A DNA stretch of 64,000 nt from Asterias rubens. Lineage: Eukaryota; Echinodermata; Asteroidea; Forcipulatida; Asteriidae. The position numbers and the translations under genes are program-made. Shown in pieces: positions 23,928-35,800 of the stretch; within the stretch, counting starts at the first letter, position 1, and each line of letters starts with the position of its first letter. Where the stretch lies: positions 6,324,001 through 6,388,000 of the forward strand of contig NC_047063.1 in NCBI RefSeq assembly GCF_902459465.1. The letters run 5' to 3'. The notes under the pieces were generated by a model, which worked only from the letters and a program-made list of their open reading frames with translations, ran no database searches and was not told the DNA's origin.

Positions 23928-24238
23928 TTAAGACATGGTGCATGTCCAACTGCCCTGAGTTGCCTATTATGTGTAAAAGTCAGGGTATCTGGTATGGTGC
24001 AACCAAGTTAAATCCTGAGTAATAATGAGGTCATGTGAATTGGGTCATTGAGAACAGCATCCCACAATGTAGGAACACACAAGTTAAAAACACAAAACAT
24101 TGCAATAAAAATAGTACATTACATGTACCTGGGAATGGAAAATCAGAGAATTACATTTGAATGCTGACACATTATCATTATTGTAATCCTACACAAAAAA
24201 AACACTTGTTGACACCATTGACATGTTTTGTTAAGCGG

Positions 24239-24301
24239 GCAAGTTTCTGTTTGACAGCCAATGCAAGAGGCAAGTTTCTGTTTGACAGCCAATGCAAGAG
24301 G
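24239..24301. repeat. Tandem duplication, about 31 bp
   Basis: CAAGTTTCTGTTTGACAGCC followed by AATGCAAGAGG occurs twice in a row without differences. Confidence 0.9.
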
Positions 24302-24318
24302 GAACCAGCTTATATTAA

Positions 24319-24515
24319 AGACACTGAACACTACTGGTAAGTGTCAAAGACCAGTCTTCTCAAAACATAACAAACCTGATGTATTTCAACATAACAAACC
24401 TGTAATAATGAAAAAAACAGTGTTTTATACTATCAACAGGTCTCCATTACTCGTTACCAAGTAAGGTTTTATGCTAGGGTTATTTTAAGTAATTACCTAC
24501 ATGTGTCCACTGCCT
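24319..24515 (-). mobile_element. T1 MITE, internally deleted
   Basis: TTAA at 24315-24318 and 24516-24519. Begins AGACACTGAACACTACTGG and ends ATGTGTCCACTGCCT. The centre with the palindrome is lost; an AACATAACAAACCTG unit is repeated. Confidence 0.85.
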
Positions 24516-24682
24516 TTAAGCAATGCTGGTCTATGGTCCACTTGGTACCAAGTTTGTTTTCACAATATAATACAACAGCCTGAAACAACAGTTCTGAGCA
24601 AGTAAAAGTAAACATCCTTTGTAATTGGTGTTTAAATTACATCCGGGCCCATTGCATTGTTATTACGAGGGAACCAATTATG

Positions 24683-25072
24683 TGTAGGCCCCATTCTGAC
24701 TTGGAAACCAATTTTTATTGAAATAATAAAAAAATCTTAAATAGCGCATTTCACAATTTACCGTATCAATGCGCTTTACATTAGTGCCCTGGTCATTGGG
24801 CCAATAACATCCCTTTAATCTTTCTCAGCCCCCTGGGGAGCATACAGCTCCGAGCTGCCGTGGCGCTTTGAGGGGTCTTTCATACACAATATCAACCTCT
24901 ACCCTCGCACTCGCGGGTACCCATTTATACGCCTGGGTGAAGAGAAGCAATTATAGTAAAGTAACTTGCTCAATGACACAAGTGTCACGACCAGAATTCG
25001 AACCCACACTCCGGTGACTGCACTTGTAAGAATTTGAATTCGATGCTCTTAACCACTCGGCCATACTTTGAG
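24683..25072 (-). mobile_element. SINE S2, inverted partner of 23092
   Basis: Reverse-strand S2 copy with tail at low coordinates and head ending near 25072. Similarity to the other arm continues about 25 bp past the tail (CTTGGAAACCAATTTTTATT), beyond the usual SINE end. Confidence 0.85.
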
Positions 25073-25377
25073 TCTGAGAGTCCAGGATGACCAAAAGTAA
25101 TGTGAAAGAATGACAGGAAAAAGCTACAACCGGTTATTTGCTGCAAAAACAAATAAATTATACGTCCATTTCCTGGTGCATTTTTTCAACCCTGGGTTTT
25201 TCTTCACTCCTCGTTCTTTCTGTTTCTGACTGTAGATCTATCAGAGTATGAACTTCAAACTGCAGATCATAGGTGTATGAACGAATGGAATACATAAATA
25301 CAGGTGAGTTTATGCATATATATAGGGAGGTGTCCATGAATATCTACCTAAAAAGCTAATTGCTTGTCCAAGGTGTG

Positions 25378-25686
25378 ATAATAATAATAATACCCATTTT
25401 TGTTTAGCGCTTTTTACGCTCGCGGGGTGTCTCAAAATGTTGCGACATTATTACCCTTGGGGAGTAGACAACCCCTTCTCTTTTTGATAGTGCACTCTGG
25501 GTTCTTTACCACCCTACACAACACATGGGGCCAACGGATTAACGTCCCATCCGAAAGACAAAGCAATGGTTAAGTGTATTGCTCAAGGACACAGTGTGAC
25601 GGCTGGGGATTCGAACCCACACTCTGCTGATCAGAAACACCAGAGTTTGAATTTAGTGCTCTTAACCGCTCGGCCACGACACTTTC
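25378..25686 (-). mobile_element. SINE S1-like copy with variant tail
   Basis: tRNA head at the right (GGCCACGACACT; GGGATTCGAACCC inverted box B). The body carries GGACGTTAATCC in place of the usual GGACGTAAAGCC. The tail is AAAAAGCGCTAAACAAAAATGG then ATT repeats on the minus strand. Confidence 0.8.
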
Positions 25687-25744
25687 AAAAAGTAATACAA
25701 TGTACCTCATACCATAGACCCCTTGCAATGGCCGTCCTACTTAA

Positions 25745-26060
25745 AGGCAGTGGACACTATTGGTATTTACTCAAAATAGTTATTAGCATAAAACCTTACT
25801 TGGTAACATGTAATGGGGAGAGGTTGATAGTATAAAACATTGTGAGAAACGGCTCCCTCTGAAGTGACATAGTTTTCGAGAAAGAAGTAATTTTCCACGA
25901 ATTTGATTTTGAGGTCTCAAAATCAAGCATCTGAAAGCACACAACTTCGTGTGACAAGGGTGTGGTGTTTTTTCTTCCATTCTTCCATTTTATGCATAAT
26001 GTTGAGATACACCAAGTGAGAAGACTGGTCTTTGACAATTACCAATAGTGTCCAGTGTCT
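25745..26060 (+). mobile_element. T1 MITE
   Basis: TTAA at 25741-25744 and 26061-26064; AGGCAGTGGACACTATTGG to CCAATAGTGTCCAGTGTCT. Internal deletion joins TTTGATTTTGAGG to TCTCAAAATCAAGC, so half of the palindrome spacer is gone. Confidence 0.92.
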
Positions 26061-26064
26061 TTAA

Positions 26065-27000
26065 TGAAACTAGCATGCTTGAAAGTCTACCAGTGGCAGT
26101 CAATTACGTCATGTGCAAATACCTAAAGTCCAAATTCTTAACATTGATCAAAATGGTTATTCTACACAAAATGGTGAAACCTATAAAGCCTATGCAAATG
26201 TATCCTCTATTTTGAGGTGTTAATATTTAACCCAAATCCCACTTTCTAGGAACCAGTTTCTCAAAACTTTGACAGAATTTATTGATTTATGATCGTGAAA
26301 AAATGTGTATTCTAGTTGTTTTCAATAAGTTTCCTGTTTGGGCAGGGAGTCATAGCTCATAAATATTACACAACAGGAAGTGGAGGGAAGCCTTGGGTAA
26401 GGTGATATTATTTATATACATTTCCTTCAAATCATCAGGAAATGAACGCGGTATCCAGGTTTTTATCCACAAACGTGTCTTTTTTAGAGCATGTGTAGAT
26501 CAGTATAGTAGAATCACCTGGCTGTGTGCTTGATATCATCACACATTCATACAGTGTGCATTAAGCTTTGAGTAGGTATTGAAGTCAGAGCAGCTTTAAA
26601 TCGGTTAGCAATTTAGTAGGTATGTATGAACGCATTTTAACATGTTTTTTTAATCTTTTATCTCAGTTACTGTAACTTTTAGTACAAACATTTCAGCTTT
26701 TTTAACCATTCATTCAAACCAAGTTTTTTATTTCTTTATTTTATTCAAATTCCTGCTATTGCATACTTTTGCTGTAATTTCTTGCATACTCCTGCAGCTA
26801 TTTACAAGAAAAAATACATATGTAGTTCATTAGCATACTTTGCCATTGTTTTCTGCATAATTTTGCTATATTGTTTATTTTATTGCCTTTATTTAATACC
26901 TTTAGGCACTGACAACTATGCAATTCCCTAAATGGTATCATGTAGGTCATACTCATTATTGATAATGACAAATTATTATTAACTGGTTTATAAAAAAAAA
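26065..27000. other. No recognised feature
   Basis: AT-rich intergenic DNA. No SINE head, MITE terminus or ORF with recognisable homology. Confidence 0.5.
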
Positions 27001-27002
27001 TA

Positions 27003-27545
27003 TTCATACATACCTCTACAGTTTCGCTATTTCTATTGGTGGAGAGCGTGTTACGTGGGTGTGTATAAACCTTTGTTTATGACCAGTAAAAAGTGTTGAA
27101 ACATGGGCGTGACACGCGAGCTTACACCTGACCTTATAAGACAGTTTCTTCATTCCTATTGGTCGAGAGCAACGGCTGAAACAGTTGTGCCACATCACGC
27201 GATACGCGCACAGCATTCCCTTATAAGGAGTTGTTTACTCGAAAGCGACGGAGGGCTTTACCATTTCATAGCTGGAGGGGTGTTGTGTTGAAAGAAATCA
27301 TTGAACAATTATAATTTTTGCATTTATTTTACTTTTTGACCAAAAAGTGTTGATGTTTTTGACCGAAAATATATTTATGAATGGGAATCAAAGTGTGTTG
27401 AATCGGTTTTCAACTAGTGGTTTAAACCCGCCGAGGCCTGGTTCTTGATAATTTACCTCGACTCAGTCTCGGTAAAATTATCAAGAACCAGGCCTCGTTG
27501 GGATTAAACCACTAGTTGCAAACCTCTTCACCACACATTGATTCC
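27003..27545. mobile_element. About 540-bp DNA element with strong terminal hairpin
   Basis: A second copy at 49490-50042 matches almost throughout: TATTGGTGGAGAGCG, TATAAACCTTTG, AAAAAGTGTTGAAAC, TTTTACTTTTTGACC. The right third has a stem of about 48 bp (27409-27455 with 27465-27518; CCAGGCCTCG / CGAGGCCTGG). TATTTATGAATGGGAATCAA is shared with 13160-13660. No transposase. Confidence 0.8.
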
Positions 27546-27845
27546 CTTATTCAAACTTGGCAGCCAGAGGCTGAATTGCGTTTAAAATATAGAGAGAAAA
27601 AAACCCATTAAGAAGTATTAAAATAGCTATTTAAGTACAAAACACAAAATTGATTGGAAACAAACAAAGCAAGGTTATGTATTACTGGCTAAGGTAGGAT
27701 GAGAGATTCCTTAACAATCCTGATTGTCAAGTAATATGGTTCTATAATAATTGAAATCACAATTGTCTAAATTCTTTATGTAGGCCTATGTAGTAAATGC
27801 TATTTGAGAGGGAATAATGTAAACCCTATTCAAATAAAGTACATG

Positions 27846-27985
27846 TACACTATAGACAAATACATCGTGATGTGATGCTGTGTATGCATAGGCCAGACTG
27901 TCAAGCAATTATAAAGTACACTATAGACAAATACATCATGATGTGATGCTGTGTATGCATAGGCCAGACTGTCCAGCAATTATTT
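27846..27985. repeat. Tandem duplication, about 72 bp
   Basis: TACACTATAGACAAATACATC...GATGTGATGCTGTGTATGC...AGGCCAGACTGTC...CAGCAATTA occurs twice with only three or four differences. Confidence 0.9.
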
Positions 27986-28189
27986 GCTTGTCCTTGTCAT
28001 GTAATGTTTATCTTGGTTTGTATAATGTTTGATTCTTTCTCTCAGTTAGTAGGGACCCTTTTCCCATTCAGCCCAAATTTACATTTGTTCATCATAGTTT
28101 GATCATACATAAAATGTTGAAGAGTATGCAGCTATACATAGTGTTTTGAGGCATTGCTTGTTGAGGTACGTATCGATGTATTAGGTCCT

Positions 28190-28490
28190 ATTCAGTTTGT
28201 GCTAATACCGTGTGTATATTTACTATGCTGTGTGGATTTGTTCTTTGAGAATTTGTCTTGCTATTTATTCTACTGCCGCGGAATTCGGGAGACGTTCTGA
28301 AAAGAAATGTCCAGCTTATTAAGTACTACATGTAATTGGGCAAGTAGGAATTCAGCCGGGGTTACTACTTTCGCTTAGTGGATCGAGGGGACTTCTCATT
28401 ATTTTGCTTCACTGCCACAGAGTGAGTTAATTGGTCTCAACTAATTGCTCTAGTCATCTTCGGGCAAATGTCATGAAATAGGTGCTACTG
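28190..28490 (-). mobile_element. Dispersed repeat X, copy 3 (degraded)
   Basis: Same block order as 6470-6775: TTGTTCTTTGAGAA, TATTCTACTGCCGCGG, GAGACGTTCTGAAAAGAA, AATTGGTCTCAAC and GCTCTAGTCATCTTCGG. The hammerhead-like core is damaged. Confidence 0.55.
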
Positions 28491-28543
28491 TTGCTTTACA
28501 TACATGTAATATCCACTGGGATTTATTGGACCTGCCTATCCTG

Positions 28544-28924
28544 CATAATAATAATCATTATAGTTCGGGCTTCTTATATAACGCTTACATCTGTTACTCA
28601 GTGACGCTCAAGGCGCTTTAACATTCAGTATTTTCCTGCAAGTTCTGTGGGACTACGTTTGAATTATGAGACCGACATTGTACTCCTTTTACATAGCACC
28701 ATGTAATGGTTTACAAGGTGCTGTGGCACACCAGGGCGAACCCCTTTTAGATAAGTGGACTGGGTTATTTTACGTGCTTTACACAACACACAGGACCAAA
28801 GGCATGGTTAAGTGTCTTGCTTTTAGAGTACAGGGGTGTCACGACTGGGACTCAAACCCACACTCTGCTAATCAGAAACACCGGAGCTTGAGTGCGGTGC
28901 TCTTAACCGCTAGGCCACGACACG
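28544..28924 (-). mobile_element. SINE S1d (longer tail variant)
   Basis: tRNA-Leu(CAA)-like head at the right end (box B GGGACTCAAACCC inverted). The tail at the left reads, on the minus strand, GCGCCTTGAGCGTCACTGAG...AGCGTTATATAAGAAGCC, then ATT repeats. This tail also occurs alone at 23475-23540. Confidence 0.82.
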
Positions 28925-29392
28925 CCACAGACACGCATGGACCTCGTCAACCACCAAGGAGAGGAATGCCTTCATAAAAGCATCTTACGCACAGCCAAGC
29001 CAAGAGAGAGATTAGTACAAATCCAATAAGTCAGCATTTGAAATTTATCAAGAAGACTGATTATTAGCATCTACATGTACATGTACTTTAGGCTTGCATA
29101 TGTGCTAATGGAAATTGAAAACTACTGTAAAAAGTATTTTGGTTCCTAGCAATTTCCTTTTACTTTTGAAACTGTACAGTTGCATTTCTTTAAGTGTAGT
29201 TTTAATAAATGATTTATTACATATAGAAACTTGACATCAGGTTTCAGGGAATACTGTATTTCAATGGGTTGTATGAGTCATTTTCCAACTGTCAGTTTTA
29301 TATTGGAGAGTTTCATTTACTAACAGAAAAAAACTACTTTTGTATTTGGCTGTATGTATTGTTGTTGCTTTTGAATACTTTTTTTCTTTAGT

Positions 29393-29722
29393 ATAGCCCT
29401 TTTCACCCTACTCTATTCCCCGTACATCCCCGGGGAATAACGGCCAGCCTTTTTACACTAAGATCGATTTGCCCCCGGTCTGCCCACGATCTGCCACGGT
29501 CTGCCCTGGCAAATGGACATACTGTACCCCTGGAATAGCCACCCCTGCTCCAGAGTACATATGTAGGGGTTAGCTGTGTTTTTGAATCGTGCCACTGGAA
29601 CGCCTTGGGAAAGGGACACGGTGTGAAAGTGCAGATGGGTAACCATGGGGGTAAAAAAGGTCCCGGGCCTCCGCGGGCTATACCGTACTCCTTGTGAACA
29701 AGAGACAGTGTAAAAAAGGCTT
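29393..29722. mobile_element. MITE with AGCCCTTTT ends
   Basis: The left end AGCCCTTTTCACCCTACTC is inverted at GTGTAAAAAAGGCTTG. CCCCGGGGAATAACG and GGGTAACCATGGGG motifs recur in the related copy 37780-38060. It ends about 115 bp before the NUDT18 exon. Confidence 0.7.
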
Positions 29723-29793
29723 GTAGAGTGTATTTAGTAATGGTGATATAATGGCTTACATCCTATAAAACCTGTCTCACTACTTTGTTTTCT

Positions 29794-29829
29794 TCTCTCT
29801 CTCTCTATCTCTCTCTCTCTCTCTCTCTG
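29794..29829 (+). repeat. (TC)n tract at the first NUDT18 acceptor
   Basis: A TCTC run of about 36 bases immediately before TGTATGCAG. It probably serves as the polypyrimidine tract and is length-variable by nature. Confidence 0.8.
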
Positions 29830-29836
29830 TATGCAG

Positions 29837-32800
29837 TACACCATGTCTGATATCGAACACTGTCTTGGTAAGCTACTAACAGGCACTCCTCCCGCTGCAC
29901 CTATCCCTAAGTATGACTTAATGTTCAACGCACCAGCGAGAACCCACCAGCGCCCTCTAGTATTGAACGATAACTTGGGTATTATAGTAGCAGCAGTCAT
30001 CCTGGATGAGGATTATCGAGTAGTCTTAATTCAAGAGGCTAAGGAGTCTTGTCATGGGCGCTGGTATTTACCTGCTGGACGAGCAGAACCGAATGAAACA
30101 CTTCAGGTAGGTTTCCTGTTTTATTGTGTTTATCTTTTCTTTTTATACAATTAGGTAAAAGAGAAACCTAACTGTTGGTTTGTTTTCCCTATTCATTGCC
30201 AAAAACGAAGACATTAAAGCCATTATACACTTTTGGAACAGAAAAAATATATAAAAGTTAACAGATTTACAAATAACTTACAGGGTTTACAGAAGGTAAT
30301 GGTGAAAGACTTCTCTTGAAATATTATTCCATGAAATGCTTTACTTTTTGAGAAAACATTAATACAATTATCAATTCTCGTTATCAAGAATTAAGGATTT
30401 ATTTAAAACACATGTCATGACACGGCGAATCGTGCAGAAACAAGGGAGGGTTTTTCCGTTATTTTCTCCCGACTCTGATGACCGATTGAGCCTAAATTTT
30501 CACAGGTTTGTTATTTTATATAGGAGTTGTGATACACGAAGTGTGGGCCTTTGGACAATACTGTTTACTGAAAGTGTCCAATGGCTTTAAAGTTGCATTA
30601 AAGGGTAGCAAAATGGGCAGGCAGGATTTGAGGTTTATTTGAGAATTAATGTAATCTCACTTGATCAATTTTTTGCTAAAAGAACTTACGTTGTAAAGGC
30701 AGATTATACTTTGGTTATTGTCAAAGACCAGTAGTCTTTCTCACTTGGTGTATCCCAACATTTGCGTAAAAAAACAAGCCTGTGACAATTTGAACTCAGT
30801 TGGTCATCAAAGTTGCTATGGGTGAAAAATTACCTCTTTTTCTTAAAGACAGTGGACACTATTCGTAATTACTCAAAATAATTATTAGCATAAAACCTTA
30901 CTTGGTAACGAGTAATGGGGAGAGGTTGATAGTAAAAAACTGTGAGAAACGGCTCCCTCTGAAGTGACGTAGTTTTCAAGAAGTTTTCATTTTCCAAGAA
31001 TTTGATTTCAAGACCTCAGATTTAGAATTTGAGTTCTCGAAATCAAGCATCTGAAAGCACACAACTTTGTGTGACAAGGGTGTTTTTTCTTTCATTATTA
31101 TCTTGCAACTTTGACGACCAATTGAGCTCAAATTTTCACAGGTTTGATATTTTATGCATATGTTGAGATACACCAAGAGAGAAGACTGGTCTTTGCCAAT
31201 TACCAATAAGTGTCCAGTGTCTTTAAACTTAATTACTTCAAAGTGGTTGTTTGTAACCATGTTTGATGTTGATGTTCTTCTTTTCTGTAGGAAGCTGTGA
31301 AGAGGGAAGTTATTGAAGAAACAGGGTTGATGTTTGAACCATCATCGGTTGTACTTGTAGAGAGTAATCATCTATTTGGATATTGGATCAGATTTACATT
31401 CATTGGTCATATAACAGGTACGTCAGTATTGTGTCTAACCTAAGACCGACACATGATGGTTGGTAATTAAGAGCAATACCTGAAGGTCCAAGACCAAGAA
31501 CGAGACTGTAACTTGATGGTCCAAGCCTGAGACCGAGACCCGATGGTCCAAGACCTGATGGACCAAGACCAAGACCTGATGGTCCAAGACCTGATGGTCC
31601 AAGACCAAGACCTGATGGTCCAAGACTGAGACCTTCTGGACCATCAGGATGGTCAGGATGGTCCAAGACCAAGACCTAGACCCGATGATCCAAGACCAAG
31701 ACCTGATGGTCCAAGACTGAGACCTTATGATCCAAGACCAAGACCTGATGGACCAAGACCAAGACCCGATGATCCAAGACCAAGACCTGATGGTCCAAGA
31801 CCAAGACCCGATGATCCAAGACCAAGACCTGATGGTCCAAGACTGAGACCTTATGATCCAAGACCAAGACCTGATGGTCCAAGACCAAGACCTGATGTTC
31901 CAAGACTGAGACCTGATGATCCAAGACTGAGACCTTATGATCCAAGACCAAGACCTATACCTTATAATCCAAGACCAAGACCTGATAGTCGAAGACCGGG
32001 ACCTAATGGTCTAAGACCTTGGCCCTTATGATCCAAGACCTTGGCCCTTATGATCCAAGACCAAGACCTGATGGTTCCAGACCAAGACTAAGACCTGATG
32101 TCTGAGAACAAAACCTGATGGTCTAGACCAAGAACTAGACATGATGATCAAAGATCTCTAGAAACTTATGCATGAATTTCACTTCCTTTATGACGTTGTT
32201 TTTATTGTGTGGCACCAGGGAAAGAGAGCAAGATGCATAAAATGGGTCTAAGGCGTTATCCACTTTGGCATTGTTAAAGGCAGTGGACACTATTGGTAGT
32301 TATTAAAGACTAGCCTTCACAGTTGGTGTATCTCAACATATGCATAAAAAAACTAACCTGTGAAAATTTAAGCTCAATCGGTCATCGAACTTGCGAGATA
32401 ATAATGAAAGAAAAAACTACCCTTGTCACACGAAGTTGTGTGCATTAGATGGTTGATTTCGAGACCTCAAGTTCTAAACCTGAGGTCTCGAAATCAATTT
32501 TGTGGAAAATTACGTCTTTCTCGAAAACTATGGCACTTCAGAGGGAGCCGTTTCTCACAATGTTTTATACCATCAACCTCTCCCCATTACTCGTCACCAA
32601 GAAAGGTTTTATGTTAATAAATATTTTGAGTAATTACCAATAGTGTCCACTGCCTTTAATGGATAATCACTATGGTGGGCAGGGCTTACTGGATTGCTCT
32701 AAAACTGATAAGTGTAAAGCACTGTCTATTTGGCTTTGTCCTATTCCTGCGGCAAGAAATATTTCAAATTTGAGGGGTTCCTGTGTATTTGCGTAGGTAT

Positions 32801-35800
32801 CTTGAAAGTAATTATTTAACATGCTTCAATGGCGTACATCGGAAATGGGCAATCTACAATTGATTTATTCAAAATTTATTATGAGACCCTGGTTGTGTAC
32901 AATGGGTAGAAACTGGACATTTAATGGAACATGTTTCAAAGTAAGGGTGCATTCGATTACATGTAGCTTCCCCTGGTCGACCCTGCGGTGCTTTATTTGG
33001 GTGAGCCCCTGACAAGAGCTACACACAATGTAATCGAACAATCACTCGCCCTCTCCTGACACCTTTGACATCAAGCACCTCGGGCCAGTGCCCCAAGTGA
33101 CCCGCTCCACAGGCAGGGCATTGGGGGCTGTCTTGGGTGAGCCCCTGGAATGACGTCAAAGCTATTCAAACGTATTGGTGGCAGATCGGGGTCGACCCAG
33201 GGAAGCTAATCGAACGCACCCTATGCTTCCTCATCTGCTTGTATTGCTTCACTTTTATAATGATAGATAGTAAAAGTAATTTGACATCTAATACTTTCTA
33301 ATATCATACTGAAACCCTGCGGTTTATCAGGTTTATCGCTTTATATTTGAAGTTGTTGAAACTTGATTTCATGTCACACAAGTGAGATTTGATCGGTCAT
33401 GGTCATGATTGAGATAAAATCTTCATTAGTACTCTTCATAACTAATTGATGTTGTTTATCTTCATACATGTACCAATCATAGCTTGTTGTCTCTCGTCAA
33501 GTAGAACAAATGGTTGAAGAACTGGTAACTGTAGAGGAAGAATAAGATCCTGTATCCTGTAGCGGATTTCACGAAACGCTAGGATTAATCCTATCTCAAG
33601 GGTTCAATGTATCCTAACGTCAATGAATACGGAACTTAAATTGCCTAAGTCCTAAGATGAATCCTAAGTTAGGAAGAGTTTGGTGTAATCAACGGCTTCG
33701 TTCCTTGGACACAAACCTTCTTCGAGTACTCCTCTCTCATCACTCCTGGGGAAACCGTTCTTTCTCTAGGTTGGGTCATTCACTATGGAACTCACTCCCC
33801 ATCAAACTGAGAAAGGAAACTTCATTCAACTCTTTCAAGAACAAACTCAAAAGCCATCTCTTCGAACAAGCTGTTTCTCCTTATGTTTATGTTGTTTTAT
33901 TAGTTCCTAGTTGTAAGCATCGTTAGGATTCCTGCGCCAGGAGTGTCACCTGTGACAGACATGGCACATTATAAGTTTCCCATATTATTAAGACATAAGA
34001 TAAAGAATGTATTGTGCTTTGTACCTTAATCTTGAAGTTAACTGTTTTCTTATCCACTTGTTTTGGTAAAGGTGGAAGATTAAAGACACTGAATGAGGCA
34101 GATAAAGAATCCTTACAGGCAAGATGGTTTAGTGTTCCAGACATAAAAACTGAAGTCGGAATCAGACTAAGGTGAGAATGCCCGGTCCAAAGGACATTTT
34201 ATGGTTAAATCCTGCATATATGTAGAAAAGGTTAAAGGGTAGAGTATAACTTTGGTTTCTGCAGCCGTTCGATTCTTTTAGTCGCACATAAATGTAGATG
34301 TATACAATGTGGACATTTTATTTGGAAAGGTGGTCATGTTTTTGAGATGTCGCCAAATTTGTTTGAGTGAATATGCTCATGCAGGAAGACTAATCCCTAA
34401 TAGGAGTACACAGTCTGAGATTGTTCCTGAGCAGTAACGCTTCTCCGTCCGATTCAGGGTTTAGTTCATAAGGTTGACCTAGGAGCTGAAATGTCAATAT
34501 ACCGTGTGTCTCAAAAAAAACTATACACTTTTGAAATGGCTGCCGAATATTAAATACATGATTCTGGGGGAAAAGGTTTATATGTATGGGTAGCTTATGG
34601 ACTCAACTTTCATATGACACCAACAGGTCTGAAAGTAATTCATGCTTGGGTGAGCACTGCTAACTGAAGAATAAGTAGCCGACATCTTGGAGTGAATTTT
34701 GTAAGCTCCAAAGGACTTACCTCTCACAAATGGGATGGCAAATTACTGCGCAACCTAATGTTCATACCCTTTACAAAAGTGAGCAGGGCTCACCCAAGCA
34801 TGACATTATTTTGAGACTTTTTGGTGTCATATAAAAGTTGAGTCCATAAGCTATCCATGCGTATAAACCTTTTCCCCCACAATTATATATGTTTTATTCG
34901 GCAGCCATTTCAATAGTGAGTTTTTTTTGAGACACCCTGTTCTGTTCAATGATGGATGAATGTTTAACATTTGACTATTATTCTTGTTGTTTTATTCAGA
35001 GCGCATGATATAGTCATCTTGATCCAGTCTGCAATAAGCTACCTACAGAGAGATCCTCTGCATAGACATGCAGCACTCTTGCCAATACATAACGCACATA
35101 AGCAAATGTGTATACGGGCTATGGTTGTCAAGCGTGATCAGTAAGTTAAACTTCACATATAATAATAATTATACCCGGCTCTTATTTTGGGCTTGATCAC
35201 AACCCTAAGGGTGTATCAGTCTTTTTTCCTGCAAGGGAATGTGGAGCTTTTTGAAGTATGAGATCTACTCCTTTATAGCATCATGTAATGAGTTTACAAG
35301 GTGCCAGGGTGCAAAATGCTGCGGATCAGACCAGGAACACCAGGGCGGACTCCTTCTCTTCACAAAAAGAGCACTGGGTTCTTTTAAGTGCATTACACAC
35401 CACACGAGACCAACAGCTTTGCCTCTCTTCTGAAGGACGAAGCAATGGCTAAGTGTTTTGCTTAAGGACACAAGTGTCACGGCTGGGATTCGAACCCACA
35501 CTCTGCTGATCAGAAACACCAGAGCTTGAATCCGATGCTCTTAACCTCTAGGTTCATGACACTTGTGTCCTTAAGCAAGACACTTAACCATTGCTTCGTC
35601 CTTCGGATGGGACATAAAGCAATTGGTCCCATGTGTTGTGTAACGCATGTGAAAGAACCCAGTGACTGTTGAAAAGAGAAGGGGTTCGCCCCGATGTTCC
35701 TGGCTGTGGCTGCTGTATGCGCCGTAGCACCTTGTAAACCTTCAAGTTGGTAACTAATTGGGTCTCAGATTCCATCACTGCAACAACATCTTTCTGAAGG

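Noticed and set aside
31400..31951. Antisense frames with repeated VLDHQ units
   Set aside because: Translation of the 21-bp minisatellite in NUDT18 intron 2. No flanking coding sequence.
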